Positions 10,369-22,867 are shown, numbered from the stretch's first letter. The stretch is 64,000 bases of DNA from Euglena gracilis (GCA_039621445.1 CP154956.1:26023744-26087743); one strand, 5' to 3'. Program-made: numbers and translations. Notes: a model not told the origin generated them from the letters alone.

Positions 10369-13300
10369 TCAGAAATTATTCACAGAAATGTCTATGTTAT
10401 TTCTTTTTTTCCAGAGCTTCAAGTCCTGTTGGACATAACCAATAAAACTGGAGGCTGGCTCCCAGGTGTCAAGGCCCATAGCCTTTCCACCTGACCTTCC
10501 AGTAGTGGACTCCTTGATCAATTTTGTGATCGAGATTTTTGTCCACCACAAAATCATCCGTTTCGGGTAACTTGGAACGGGTTGAAATAAAGGCACGGTA
10601 GTGCTTTGCCATTAGGCGGGGAAAGATATGGTTTGAAATCATCCATGTGAACATCCTCGATCCCGTTGGGCAGTGCCACCCTATAGCGGCCACTGTTACC
10701 AACGCGTTCGAGGATTTCACAGGGTCTGAGCCAGAGGGGGTCTAGCTTGGAAGCTTGCATACCGATTCGGCTATTCCGAACGCATACGCGATCACCAGCA
10801 CTATAGCCAGGTGATTTGAATTCTTGTAAAAATTTATTTCTCTTTTGAGAATGGATATCAGTAATGCCTTTCTGAACAGTAGTTCTGAGAGACTCTACCT
10901 CAGAGAACCATGTCTCACAGGTTACGCTACTTCGAACTGGTCTCTCTGATGGTATATCACCAATTTCTGGGGGGGGTCTCGCCCAAAAACAATTTTGTAT
11001 GGGGAGTGGGGTAAAACCAAACCCGGTAGGGTGTTTATATAAAAGAGGGACCATGGCAAAACCTGGACCCAGGCCTGGCGCGAATCAGCCAGTGAAAGAC
11101 GGAGCATATTTACAACAGCTTTCACTGCTGCTTCGGCGCGTCCATTTCCCTTCGGGCGATATATAATGGAAAAATGCCGCTGGATTCCCAGTAAACCACA
11201 TAGGGTTGTGAAGAATCGAGAGGAGATCAAATGATCTTGATCACTGACAATCTCATTCGGTAAGCCCATTAGGCATAAGCACTTCTCCAAAAGTATCTGC
11301 GCTAAAATTTGCGCGGTCAACCCTGCCTTTCGGCATGGAATGGCTACTATGTAACCATTCAGCCTACAGACGACAACGAAGACATAATCGTAAATTTTGC
11401 CGTCTGATCCTTTGCAAGGTTCTAATTCCAGAACATCCATGCAGAGGGACGTAAAAATGTCAGGGGGTACGGGGAAAAAATCAAGCGTACCAGGGGGGGT
11501 ACCTCTGCGCGGTTTCACCGCTTGACAAATTTGGCACCGTTGCGAAATTTGCAAGCAGCGCAAATGTAAATCGTTTTCTTTCAGGGTTGTACAGTACCTG
11601 CGACCCACCAAAGAAAGAAGTTTTGGGTGCCTAGCGTGACCTTGGTTGTGATAACATAAAAGAACTTCATCAACCAAGTCACGGGGTATGCAATATTTAT
11701 ATCCCGCATCATCGCGGTAAACCAACCGTAAAGGAGAAAGTGAATAATTATGTACAACCTCGCCATTGCGCAGTCTGTGCACTATCGTGCTATATACAGG
11801 GTCATGGGAATAATCCCATTCGCGAAAGAAGAGGGGGGAAGGAGATTCAGATCGCATAATGCGACGGGGACCAGGTGTGCGGCGTCGCCGCCTTCTCCCC
11901 CGTATAGGAGAGACTGGCAATGAACGAAAAATCGATGAAACGGGAAAAGAATCCAACATATCGTCGGCTGCGTCATATCGACGTGCATATTCATCAGCCT
12001 CTTGGCTTCCATGAAAGGTGGCATCACCTTCATCCGGGTTACCGGGGTAATGCCAGGGTGCTCAACTGAGCGGGTCTGCTACTTTATGTGTATGGCCAGG
12101 GGTATATACAACCACTAGGTTGAACTGGCTCAAAAATTCATGCCATCGGCATCTTCGGCCTACGGATGACATGGCTTTGTTCAAATCCTCGGTATACCAG
12201 TGTTGAAGACTCTCATGGTCACTCAACACAAGTATTTGTACCAAGGAACTGGCGACCCAGCTACGGAATTTTTGCAAAATAAGTACGATTGCGTACGTTT
12301 CCTTCTCACGGATACTCCATTTGACTTGGCCTTTGCCATCTTCACCTTGTAGCTTTCTGCTGAAGAATGCTACAGGGCGCAATTCGCTAGCCGCATTATG
12401 CTGGCTTAGTACACCGCCTACAGCATAATCGCTGCTATCGACTTCTAGCACATAAGGCTTGTAGGGATCCGCGATGTCGAGTACGACATTTTCAAGCATT
12501 AGCTTTTTAATGCTCTCTAGAGCTTCACGCATATCTGCGTCCCATTTGACTTTGGTATTTTCGGGTGCGCGATTTTTGAGTTGCCTCGTTAGAGGTTCCG
12601 CGATTTTCGCGAATCTTTCATGTAAATTGCGTAGTATTGGGCTAATCCCAAAAATCCTTTCAAATGTGTGGTGGTCTTGATGACCTCAGGTGTCCATTTC
12701 TTAATGGCCTCTAGTTTGCTAGGCGCCGCTCGGCGTTGGCCATTTTTGAGAATGTGACCGCAAAAATTTATCGTTTCGCGAAATAAGTGCATTTTGGCAC
12801 TTTTGACAAAAAGTCTGTGTTTGAGAAATGCGGCTAATACCGCGCGAACATCACGATTCTGAATATCGAGAATATTCTCGTGTGTATTCGCTGAAGGAGG
12901 GGGGGTACCAACCAAAACATCATCAATGTATACCAGCGCAAACGGTAAATCCCGTAAGACCCATTGGATCATGCGCTGAAACATTGCTGGTCCATTCTTA
13001 ACACCCATTGGTAAAACCGTCCATTGGTAAACACCTTTGGATGTTACAAAAGCCGTATAGGCTTGCGAATCGGGATCCAGATGCATTTGGTGGAAATCAT
13101 CCTCCAGGTCGAAAATTGACCACAAGCGGTTATCCGCTTGTTTGGAGATGAGGTCCTCTATTAGAGGTAACGGGAATGGGTCATCCTTAGTCTGTGAATT
13201 TAAGTACCGATAATCCAGTACTAGCCTCCACTTTTTCTGACCTGATGGGTCTGGGGGCTTAGGAACCACAAAAGCTTGGGAGGTCCGTTCACTTTTGGAA

Positions 13301-15304
13301 GGGATGATCCACTTCCGCTCTATGAGCTTTTCAATCATTTCATTGAGAGCTGTCTCTCTTTCTCCTGAACAACGGAAAAATTTCCGATGCATTGGCTTTG
13401 CGCCTTCCTTAAGCTCGATCTTACAAACTCCAAAAGGTCCGCGAATAGCGGGATCTATATCGCAAGCGTAAACAGGATTTTACAAAACACCAGAAAATTC
13501 GCGACTGATGCGCGTACAAAATTCTGCTGAATTGGGGTGCTGTTTCTGCACTTTCAATGACAGCGGAAACCTGTTTATGGGTCATATCGACCATAGGGGG
13601 TTCCGAACGGTGATGCCTATCGGCATCATGGACAAAAGCCATATCGGCTCCCACATAGTCGGTATGATCCAACACACTAACATTCAGGGGTGGAGATTGA
13701 GAAACATGGAAAGCATCAAAGAAACAAACACTGAAAATGATTTCTTGAAAAGGTGGTAATACCACTCCACGGAAATCCTCGAATAGAGGAACATCTTTTG
13801 GTAGGTCCCACCAATAAAATGTGACATAAGTCAAATTTTGAAACCACTCCGCTTCGGGATTCACAGGAACAAGTAATGCGCCTCGCGCTTGATCCTGGAA
13901 AATCTTATCTACAACAAGCGGGATAAGTTTCAGGGGGGGGATGCATCCATAGGATAGTGTCTCCCCAAAACTTATCAAAAGTGTTATAATGTTGCGACCA
14001 ATGTCACGGTAATCGCAAATGAGCGTTGGAAGAGAATGCATCAATTTCTCAGGTCAAATTAAAGGAATCCGCCATATCGGCGATTTTTGAAAACCAATGT
14101 TTCAAAATTCGATATTGACCAAATTGAAAAGCATTCCGGGTATCCTTGGTGTACTTGGACATCTGCTCAACTGCCTGAAGGGGGGGAAAACGCTGTAACA
14201 CAGAACAACGGGATTGTGAATCATCCACATACATGTCCATAGGACTCGATCCAGGTGGGTCATGGGTGGCTTGGGCATATACCCAGTCATCGGTGATGCG
14301 CGATAGCGCGGAATGCACGATATGCGCTGGATTCGCACTATGTGCGGCAAGTGTGATATGCGTGGGATGCGCACTATGTGCGGGAAGCGCAATATGCGCG
14401 GGGGTGTTGGAGAGCGCCATAGGCGCATAGGGAGCGCTGTGCGCGAATCCGAGGAGGGAGGCTATGCCTTTGCACTGTAGTGCTTGATTCACTTTCGCGA
14501 ATTGCGAAAAACTGCCAACTGGATTTGTGAGCTGTGAATAATTACCAAGTGTACTGATGGGTGTATCACCCATAGTACCAAGGCTGTGTACGTTTTGGTT
14601 ATCTATTAAATCCGTACCAAGTGTAAAGGTACCACTACCAGGTGAAGGGGGGAAAAATTCCCGGTTGCGGGATCCAAGCGGATTAGTTTGGCAGTTTCAA
14701 CAAGACATCCACAATCAAAATCATGGTAAGCGGAAATTCTCCGACAGTGAGCGCATTGGTAGGAAGGTTGGTGCATGTGGTGCGCGTTTGTGTGAGTGTC
14801 AGTGCATAAGTTGGTGTCGGTTGGGGTAGCTGCTGGGGGGTGTACAGGGGTGTCTGAAATCGACACACCTGGTGAAAAACGAAAAAGGTGTGCAGCTGGG
14901 CAGCGACTCGACACCGTTATAACTTCAGCCCTTTGGGCTTTCGCCTGGGAACCCAGCGAAACGTGCGGGGGTTAAGCTACTGGCTTTCCCTGCCGCATGG
15001 GAAACGAGCGGTAAAAGTGCGGTTGGTAGGGGGGCAGCTTCCTCTTTACCCCTAGAGTAGGAAACGGTGTTTTCGGTTGTGGAAAACGTTGTGGACATGC
15101 GGGGGGACATCCTGGGGGATGTCACGGGGAACAAGTTCGGGGGTGTGGTGTGTGTGCAGGGGGTAGTGCGCAAACCGTGCGAAGGACAATCCACCACCAA
15201 TCGGTGTTGCTGGAGGAACGGAAACCCGAGTATGGCATCTGACCCGGCGATATTCGCCTCGAATGCCCAAGTACCCAGAAAATTTTGGAATTGTGGGGGG
15301 GTGT
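10369..15304 (-). pseudogene. pol: E1 pol (protease C-half to chromodomain), multiply broken
   Basis: Read from 15304 down: the second half of a retropepsin (ILGFPF, 15250 region), a low-complexity linker with CxHC, a DIRS-like module (about 13750-14100), reverse transcriptase with YIDD (about 12930), RNase H (about 12100-12500), integrase with the HHCC finger and D, D, E residues (11000-11750), and a chromodomain ending at 10369. Frames change near 14046, 13435, 12600, 10975 (a G/C run), 10560 and 10490. A TGA at 12062-12064 replaces an Arg. The protease DTG half is missing here; it lies on the opposite strand near 19260 because of the inversion. Confidence 0.88.
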
Positions 15305-18300
15305 GTGGTGCTTCGGGAGGCATTGCCATGGCACCCGGAGATGCGTTTGACAGTTCCGGCTTATACAAGTCCCACAGAGTCCATGAGCAGTGATGCGGAA
15401 GAGTTGGAAAATATTTCCCCTCAACCCATCACCGTGATTCAGCGTATAGTCGCAAATCTTCCTGTGGACCACCCGCTAACGCGGCAAATTTCCCATGTCC
15501 ACACTTGTGTAGCGGATTGCGCTATGACACTTAACAAGGTTTTGCATTTTGATGAAAACAACCAAAAGGTGGTAGAACACAAGCTGAATTACCTTTGGAG
15601 TTATGTGTGTGATGTTGGTCAATATTGCCAAACAAACTTTCAGTCCACCAATGTGGACCTAGCAACTTTGCGGCAAGGTTTAGACACACATTTGCAGGCG
15701 TATTTGTCACAACACTTCCAAAAAGTGAGTGAAGCCATGTGTGAAACACAATCCCGCAATGATGCGATTTTCTCCAACATGCAACATAGTTTGCAAGCTT
15801 TGTCCCATCAATTGGAGCCAATTACGGCAATTTTTCCACAATTGCAGCAAAAGTTGCATGAGCCCCCAATCAAAAATCCCGATATGGGACAATTCATTAC
15901 AATGGAGCAATTCTCCACACTTGCAACCGCATTTCAGGAAGCGCAACCACGCATTTTCCAGTTGAGCGGTGATTCCGCGAATTTTGCCAACTTTTCTGCC
16001 CAAGCCAATGAAAGTTTTGCCCCCCGCACGTACGTGCAACAATTGGAGGAAAGACTTTCTTGATTGGAGCAGAAATCTTGCCATTGTAGTGAGATTCCAG
16101 CTGAAATTGCAAGTTTTCATACCCAAATCGCGAATATCGCGAGTACGTTTGAGAATTTGCAACAACAGTGGCAAAATGACACAATGGAATTCCGAACCAC
16201 AAATACGGATTTGCAAAACCGCAATGCGGCAACCCGTGCACCGACACCGGATATTAGTGGACTCAAGGCCACCATGTCCGATTTGCACAAACAGTTACAA
16301 CAGGATGTTGGTAACATTGAAGCCTCATTGGCTAAGTTGCACACACCCGCTCTGCGGAAGTAGCTGGTAGGATCCCGGATGTTACCGGCATTCACACCGC
16401 GATAGCGGATTTGCACAAACGCATGCAAGAAATGAGCACAAAAGTGCTTCAGGTGCAATCACCGCCCCAAGGCACATTGCCGTTACCAACACCTACCCCC
16501 ACACTCCCAAAACACACTTGGACAAGATTTGCGCTGAAATGCGCGCGGAAAATCACCAAATCATGCAAGGATTTTGTGACAGTCTCATGAACACCGAGAA
16601 AACGGTGAAGCAGGATGTCACAAAACTGCACAATGACATTACCGCGCTATCCGCGCAAGTTTCTGTCTTGATGGAACAGCCAATGGCTGAAAAAGTCAAA
16701 AGTCCGCATTCGGACCAACCCACCAAGCCATCCTCACAATTGGAGGCCATTTCCAGTGCGATGCGCACTTTGGTGACAAGAGTACAGGAATTGGACACTG
16801 GTTTTGGTGCAATTTCGCACGATTTTCAGTCAATTTCTGACAAAATACCGCTTTTGGATGAGCTACCCTCATACCGTAGGCGGATTAAGCGTTTGCAGGA
16901 GGATGTGGGTTGGATAACCGACAATTGGCAGGTTGTTGACCATTTGGAGCAAACTGTGCATGCATTTGCAACAAATTTGGACCAAATTCACGCACAAATG
17001 CGTTCCATCCACCAAAGCCCGCAATCGAGTATGGTTGGCACACTTGCCGCGTCTTCCAGCTCCAAAAACGCTATTCGCGCACCAATTCCCGAGTCCTCTT
17101 TCCGCTCATGCGACGGTTCCCCCACTAACATTACCAGTCCCAATGGACGAGTATTCGGATGATGAGTCGGGTTTTCAAGCGAAAACCAGACCCACCCCCC
17201 TCTTAAATCAAGAGATTCGGGAATCCGAGCTTATTCGTGGTGTGATCCGCACCCCCACACCGGGTATTGGTCATACCTCCCAAATTCGCTTAGTAGCACC
17301 AATGGTGCAACCATGTGATACCTCACCCCCACATGCGCAACCGCATCACCATTCGCGCAATCGCGATTCCCCAAATGTGCATGGTACCTATGGTACACTA
17401 AGTGGTATGCTCCATGCGCAATCGCAAAATAACCCGAACAATACCCTTGGTGCAACCGCTGGAGTACCCGCACATGGTGCGAATTCGCGCCCGGGCCCAC
17501 ACCCCTGGAATACCACCGAAGGGCCACGGGTTTCTCAGAAAGATTTCAAAGGCACCATCGCGATAGCGAACAAGGTGAAGCCCCAATGGGACGGTGACCC
17601 CACCACATGGAAACAATTTTTCCGCGATTGGGAATATTATTGGGATTTGAAGGGACCCACCCAAGATGACAACCCCGAGGTAATCAAGATGGAATTCATC
17701 GATTGCCTCCCAAGAGATGAAAAAGAACGCGCCAGACAATTGGTCATTGGCAGGCGCATTTCTTTTGAAGAATTGGTCGAGCAATATGCTTCTTCATGCT
17801 CCATGTTTGGTTTCCAGAATCAGTCTGGAAAACAAATGGCGCCAATTCACACCCCCGGACCGCAAATGGAAGTCGACAGACTTGTGGTACTCCAAGTGGC
17901 TTGCATTAGCAGCCGAGGTTGATGAGTTACGGGAAAAGCAAATCAAAGAACAATTTGATGCGGTATTACTGTGCTACATCCCCAAACTCATCAAGGAAAT
18001 TCATCGCGAGGAACTCGCGGGACACATTTTGACTCTCGATGAGAGATGGAATTATATTTCCAAACAAATGAAGTTATCACAACTTCTGGGACAAATTGAA
18101 TCGGCATATCACCACCACCCTACCGCGGGCGTACCCACCGGTTCAGTCCATGCAGTCCAAAGGACTACACCCCCAAAATCACCAAAATCACCATCCAGTG
18201 ATTCCAAAACGCGCTATCCGCGCTCAAGCCCCAAATCCCCGACACGGGAATCCAAACCGCGCTATTCGCGCTCTTCTGACCAAGTTTCGGACAAAGTGTG

Positions 18301-18960
18301 CTTTTTGTGTAATCAACCGGAACATACGTCTCGCGAATGTCCGAACCCCCAAGCGCGAAAGCGCAGTAAGAGCCCCCGAGGATCCCTCTCTTCCTGGAGT
18401 TCGCGTTCCTCACGATCTGCGCATTCGCAGCGGTCGGGATACCGAACGGGTGATGGAAGACCGCGTTCCCGTTCACCCTACCGCAATAGCGGACGTGGTC
18501 TTTTACCGCGTGGTCGGTCTCCCCGCCCCCCCCACCCGCAATCGGGATGCCAATCGCGATTCTTCGCGATCTCGGTCGCGAAGTGGGTCATCCTCTTCGC
18601 GATCCGACCGCGGTCGAGCGGATAACCGCTCCCCGCGTCGCTATGATGCCAAAAGGCAATCGCAATCGCGAACCCGTTGTTCCCTTTGTGGGTCTAAAGA
18701 CCACCATTCATCCAAGTGCCCCCGTTCCTGCTCTCCCCGCCCTAGCCATGGTCGTCGCGATTCCAATCGCGGTTCTGCCAATAGGCAGCGGGGTGGTTTC
18801 AAAATATCCTCTATTGAGGGAAAAGACCTGGCTTCGGGCAGGGAGTTGATGAGAGCACCGAGGATGAGCTGGTGGAAGACAGGAATGCCATTCGCGCGAT
18901 ACGCGCAATTTATTCTAGGAAGGCTACCATAGGCCAAAAGGCCGACTCCGATATGGAGTA
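15305..18960 (+). pseudogene. gag: E1 gag, inverted segment (middle and C-terminus)
   Basis: This part of gag reads on the plus strand although its own N-terminus (19479-19899) reads on the minus strand. It contains the coiled-coil half, the gag domain (17520-18110), a first CCHC knuckle (about 18298-18340), an RS-rich stretch, a second CCHC knuckle (about 18680-18720) and a stop at 18958-18960. A TGA at 16061-16063 falls on an Arg. Frames change near 16360, 17090, 17805, 18530 (a C run) and 18840. Gag would form the particle and bind RNA in an intact copy. Confidence 0.88.
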
Positions 18961-19114
18961 GGGGAGCCCGAGGTCTGAGGGCACGGACCTCTGGGCTGAT
19001 GAACAGATGGAGGTAGGAACTGATCACCCCTGCCCCCCCCTGCCCATCGGTCTTTTTGGTCGGTACCCGGAAAATTTTCGGGTCCCCCACTCCCCGCGCC
19101 AAATTTTTGCTTGG
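18961..19114 (+). other. E1 gag-pol spacer (154 nt), inverted
   Basis: It separates the gag stop from the pol ATG at 19115. It is exactly 154 nt, the same as in E2, so pol is out of frame with gag. It contains a C run. A second frame beginning at 19007 overlaps the pol start (see findings). Confidence 0.7.
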
Positions 19115-19478
19115 AATGTTGAGCAAAGTAAGCGAAGGGTCATGGAACAGTTGGCGCAACAACAATTTTACACCCGACCCTTCGCTTTGCGTACCCCATG
19201 GAACTTTTGGTCCAAGCGAAAAACAAAACTCAAAATTTCCGTGCACAAGCCAAAATTTTAGTCGACACAGGGTGTCGAATCCCCCTTCTTTTCCGCAAAG
19301 GACTTATACCCACCCCCCTCTTGGTTCATGCCAAGAATCCCATCAAAATTATGACCGCTGACAACAGCCCCATGTGCGGTGGTGACTTGGGATGCATTTT
19401 GGACATAGTCCTCCCTATTATCCGTATCGGGTGGTGCGATCAATTGTCCAATCGGACTTGTGGGGGGAAGCATAGGGG
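19115..19478 (+). pseudogene. pol: E1 pol N-terminus with protease DTG half, inverted
   Basis: It starts MLSKV like the E2 pol. One frame break near 19195 separates this start from the frame holding the retropepsin active-site DTG (about 19262-19270) and the following TxADN and GGDLG motifs. The protein matches E2 up to about 19427. The partner ILG half is on the other strand near 15250, which proves a rearrangement inside the protease gene. Confidence 0.85.
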
Positions 19479-19899
19479 GGGGGGGCTGAAAGAAACATGG
19501 TGTTTATAACCCACCCTCAACAAAAATTTGCCGAGGCGTATCCGCCTCAGAGTCAAATGTGCCTATCGGCACCAGTGCGAGATCTCGCTGGGGGGAATGG
19601 GTGTTAGCCGATCGGCTTTCCAACAAAAGGGGTTGTGCCTGTTGGGCATGGGGATGCTCTATAGAGCTTGACACCGATAGGTGTGGGGATGCCCATTGGG
19701 CGCGGGGAGGACTACTCGACACAGACACCGATAGGTGTGACACACGCGGGGAAGGAGGATTACCTTTGGAATGAATCAATGCTTGATTACCCCTATGCGG
19801 TTGTGAATGCTCATTAGAGCTGGTCAATGGTGCTGCATGTTCAAGTCCACGAAGTGAACCAATCAATGCAGCGTAGTCGATGGGAGTTGTGCTCTGCAT
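19479..19899 (-). pseudogene. gag: E1 gag N-terminus in original orientation
   Basis: Starts MQST at 19899, as in E0 and E2. About 130 codons of Ser/Pro/His-rich sequence follow. A TAA near 19507 is followed by the conserved TPCFFQPPP motif, after which the homology ends at a G/C run (19478-19488). The next part of gag continues inverted from about 15319. Confidence 0.85.
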
Positions 19900-20147
19900 T
19901 TTTAAGGCAAAAATGCAAAAACCAAGTGTAGATTGTGGGGTAAAATGCAGAAACAAGTGCAAAAAGAGGGGATAGTATAAAAAGTAAGTAGAGACCCGAA
20001 CTCTGAGGTTTGAAGCAGCGTATACTGCGAACCGTCAGAGGACGTGTCCGTGCGTACGGCTTTGGCCGGAAACGGCTTGTAGTGCCTGTCGTCGCCTATA
20101 GGCGGGGCACCACACGACCGTTTGCGGTCAAAAGGATCGAAAAACCT
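19900..20147 (-). other. E1 leader
   Basis: Untranslated leader between primer site and gag start, with no gene. Unlike E0 and E2, I see no second copy of the primer-site string. Confidence 0.6.
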
Positions 20148-20159
20148 AAACTGCTACCA
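20148..20159 (-). other. E1 primer-binding site
   Basis: Minus strand TGGTAGCAGTTT, adjacent to the LTR end. It matches the expected complement of the initiator tRNA-Met 3' end for its first nine bases. Confidence 0.75.
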
Positions 20160-20600
20160 AGTGTACGTCCAACCTTTCCACGCTTTCGCCCTTTGGTGCG
20201 CAAAAGGAAAAAAGTTGGAGTAACAGGAAAAATTGAGAACAATAATATAAAAGTTATTTGCCCTTTTCCCCAATTAAGAGGCAGAGCACAAGACAGGGGA
20301 GAAGCCCTATGGGCTACGGAATCTCGATGCCAAGTTCTTGGCTGTCCTTTCAGGACTTCAAATCAGAAAAATCAAACTTGAAACTCAAGTCTTGAATCAA
20401 AGACCAGAATGGAAGAAAATAGAAAATACCAGCTGTGGAGAGGAGAACCAGAATTACGATTAGGTATTCCTAAATCAGGCCGTTGGCCCTCTGTAGGAAT
20501 ACCTCCTAGCATAGTACTGTGTATGGGCTCAGATCCATATCTGGCCGTAGGCTTATACCTACATACACAGTACCATGGCCTTACGGCTGCCTGGTACACA
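20160..20600 (-). repeat. E1 5' LTR
   Basis: A 441-bp LTR with plus-strand ends AGTGTAC and GGTACACA. The conserved box is slightly changed (AATACCAGCTGT, 20425-20436). Its right end abuts a satellite monomer at GCTATTTTGCG. Confidence 0.85.
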
Positions 20601-21078
20601 GCTATTTTGCGCCTCCCGGGCGGTAATTGCTGCCTTTTACGCACGCCCGCCCCGGGCAAAATTGCGCCTGTCCGCCCGCCGCCCTTCGCAACAGTTAGGT
20701 AAAGGATCGCCGACCTCTACCCGGGGTGGAGCGCTCGTTTTTAGAGCGCCAGCGCGGCCGATTTGGGCCGAAAATGACCGAAAAATTACGTTTTGGGGGT
20801 CGTACGTTGCCAAAGTGCTATTTTGCGCATCACGGGCGGTAATTGCTGCCTTTTAAGCACGACCTCTACCCGGGGCAGAGCGCTCGTTTTTAGAGCGCCA
20901 GCGCGGCCGATTTCGGCCAAAAATGACCGAAAAATGACGCTTTGGGGGGGCGTCCGTTGCCAAAGTGCTATTTTTGCGCCTCCCGGGCGGTAATTGCTGC
21001 CTTTTACGCACGCCCGCCGCGGGCAAAATTGCGCCTGTCCGCCCGCCGCCCTTCGCAACAGTTAGGTAAAGGATCGCC
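20601..21078 (+). repeat. Satellite monomers left of RT unit 1
   Basis: Just over two copies of a ~216-bp GC-rich monomer, the first beginning inside the monomer at the LTR junction and one internally shortened. Each has recognisable blocks: CCGTTGCCAAAGTGC, a CCCGGGCGGTAATTGC block, GCAACAGTTAGG and GGATCGCCGACC. The monomer contains short stems such as GCGCTC/GAGCGC and GGCCGA/TCGGCC. Confidence 0.9.
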
Positions 21079-22065
21079 GACCTGAAACAGGCAGTACGGA
21101 GCTTCGGCCCTGAATCATCCGCAGGCCCTTCAGGACTGCGACCTGAACACCTGAAGTCCCTCCTCAGTGATGAAGCTGGCAGCTTTGCAGAAGACCTCCT
21201 GGACGAGTTGACAGAATTTGTCTTCGGTTGTATCCTGAAGGGAATCCCTGATGGACCAGCGCAAGTGCTATGTGCTGCACGCCTCACGCCACTCCGCAAA
21301 ACAAAAACAGGGACCGGCACAACCACCGAACCCGTAAACAAAACCTCCCCTGAAGAAGAAGGCACACGGCCCATTGCCGCCGGGGAAACCCTCCGGCGCC
21401 TGGTGGCAAAAGTGCTAATGCGCCACCCAGAAGTCCGCCGCTCCCTGGCTACCGCCTTACCACAACAGCTGGGGGTAGGTGTTCCGGACGCATGAGCTTT
21501 GATAAGCATGGGCATTCAGCAGATAGTTGACGGCCTGTCCCATATCGGAAAGGATGACTGGGGGTTACTCCAGCTGGATTTCTCAAATGCATTCAATTGC
21601 ATATCAAGAGAGAATTTGCTGGCCGAGGTCGCATATAGATGTCCCCCCCTGCTGCCGTGGCTGGAGAGCTGCTACGCACGCCATTCTCAGTTGTATCTGG
21701 GAAAGACATCCCTCCGAAGCAAGTCTGGTGTGCAGCAAGGGGACCCGTGCGGGCCTGCTGCTTTTGCCCTAGGGATACAGCCATTGCTGGACAAACTGCA
21801 AGGCATCGTGGGCTGGCAAGCCTGGTACCTGGACGATGCCCACATCATGGGCACACCAGAGCAGCTTGAGAGGGCAGTTCGGTTGATTGTGTCTGAGGGA
21901 CCACGAATTGGTGTAGGTCTTAACTTGGCGAGATGCAGACTGTGGGGTCCAGCGTTTGTAGATCACGGAGAAGGCATCCTTCAGGGGATCCCGGTCGAGC
22001 CTTTCACAGCCGGCACCGGCATTCGTGCACTGGGCGCCTGTTTGCCACCCCCGTGGAACGCCTGA
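21079..22065 (+). pseudogene. RT unit 1: non-LTR reverse transcriptase fragment
   Basis: About 330 codons of a non-LTR type reverse transcriptase. In order: a fingers motif (SSAGPSGLRPEHL), RPIAxGExLRRLVAK, motif A (DFSNAFN), motif B (SGVQQGDPCGP), motif C (YLDD) and an LNxxRC motif. No endonuclease and no C-terminal domain are present. An in-frame TGA at 21493-21495 splits it, and the other four units carry the same TGA. It is inserted precisely into a satellite monomer and followed by a strong hairpin. Confidence 0.85.
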
Positions 22066-22363
22066 ATTTGCCTCCCTCCTTTGGGAGGACCGCCTCACCG
22101 GTGTCCGGAAGGCGTGCCACCTGTTACAAGGTGGCACGCCCTGTTACAAGGCGTGCCACCTGTTACAAGGTTACGCGGAGAGCGCCGGCGCGGCCGATTT
22201 CCGCGGAGACTGACGGAAAAATGACGTTTTTGGGGGCGTCCGTTGCCAAAGTGCTATTTTGCGCCTCCCGGGCGGTAATTGCTGCCTTTTACGCACGCCC
22301 GCCGCGGGCAAAATTGCGCCTGTCCGCCCGCCGCCCTTCGCAACAGTTAGGTAAAGGATCGCC
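22066..22363 (+). repeat. RT unit 1 tail hairpin and one satellite monomer
   Basis: A perfect hairpin lies at 22111-22140 (12-bp stem GGCGTGCCACCT, loop GTTACA). It is followed by two more GTTACAAGG repeats. The satellite monomer resumes at AGAGCGCC near 22179. Confidence 0.85.
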
Positions 22364-22867
22364 GACCTGAAACAGGCAGTACGGAGCTTCGGCCCTGAAT
22401 CATCCGCAGGCCCTTCAGGACTGCGACCTGAACACCTGAAGTCCCTCCTCAGTGATGAAGCTGGAAGCTTTGCAGAAGACCTCCTGGACGAGTTGACAGA
22501 ATTTGTCTTCGGTTGTATCCTGAAGGGAATCCCTGATGGACCAGCGCAAGTGCTATGTGCTGCACGCCTCACGCCACTCCGCAAAACAAAAACAGGGACC
22601 GGCACAACCACCGAACCCGTAAACAAAACCTCCCCTGAAGAAGAAGGCACACGGCCCATTGCCGCCGGGGAAACCCTCCGGCGCCTGGTGGCAAAAGTGC
22701 TAATGCGCCAGCCAGAAGTCCGCCGCTCCCTGGGTACCGCCTAACCACAACAGCTGGGGGTAGGTGTACGGGACGCATGAGCTTTGATAAGCACGGGCAT
22801 TCAGCAGATAGTTGACGGCCTGTCCCATATCGGAAAGGTTGACTGGGGGTTACTCCAGCTGGATTTC
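22364..22867 (+). pseudogene. RT unit 2, 5' half, interrupted by E2
   Basis: Same reverse-transcriptase fragment as unit 1, read up to the start of motif A. It has an extra stop where unit 1 reads Leu (near 22742) and the shared TGA. It breaks off at GGATTTC, where the LTR of E2 begins. The missing half resumes at 39705. Unit spacing is restored to 1285 bp when E2 and one target duplicate are subtracted. Confidence 0.9.
22863..22867. repeat. E2 target-site duplication, left copy
   Basis: ATTTC, identical to 39705-39709 and present once at this point in RT units 1, 3, 4 and 5. Five bases is usual for Ty3/gypsy integrases. Confidence 0.93.

Larger units (their letters stand above)
3106..20600 (-). 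mobile_element. E1: decayed giant Ty3/gypsy-type chromodomain retrotransposon
   Basis: It is bounded by related LTRs at 3106-3497 (392 bp) and 20160-20600 (441 bp), both minus strand. Between them, read from the right, are primer site, gag N-terminus, an inverted block (rest of gag plus protease half), pol, ORF2, ORF3, 3' UTR and polypurine tract. The flanking pentamers (ccatg left, gctat right) do not match. The right flank is satellite and the left flank is E0b. The two LTRs may therefore come from one old element with a rearranged end, or from two elements. Every gene has several lesions, so the copy is dead. Confidence 0.75.

Noticed and set aside
3106-20600. E1 as a clean single insertion with target duplication
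   Set aside because: The pentamers ccatg and gctat at its ends do not match and the flanks are unrelated (E0b remnant versus satellite), so a simple insertion is not supported.
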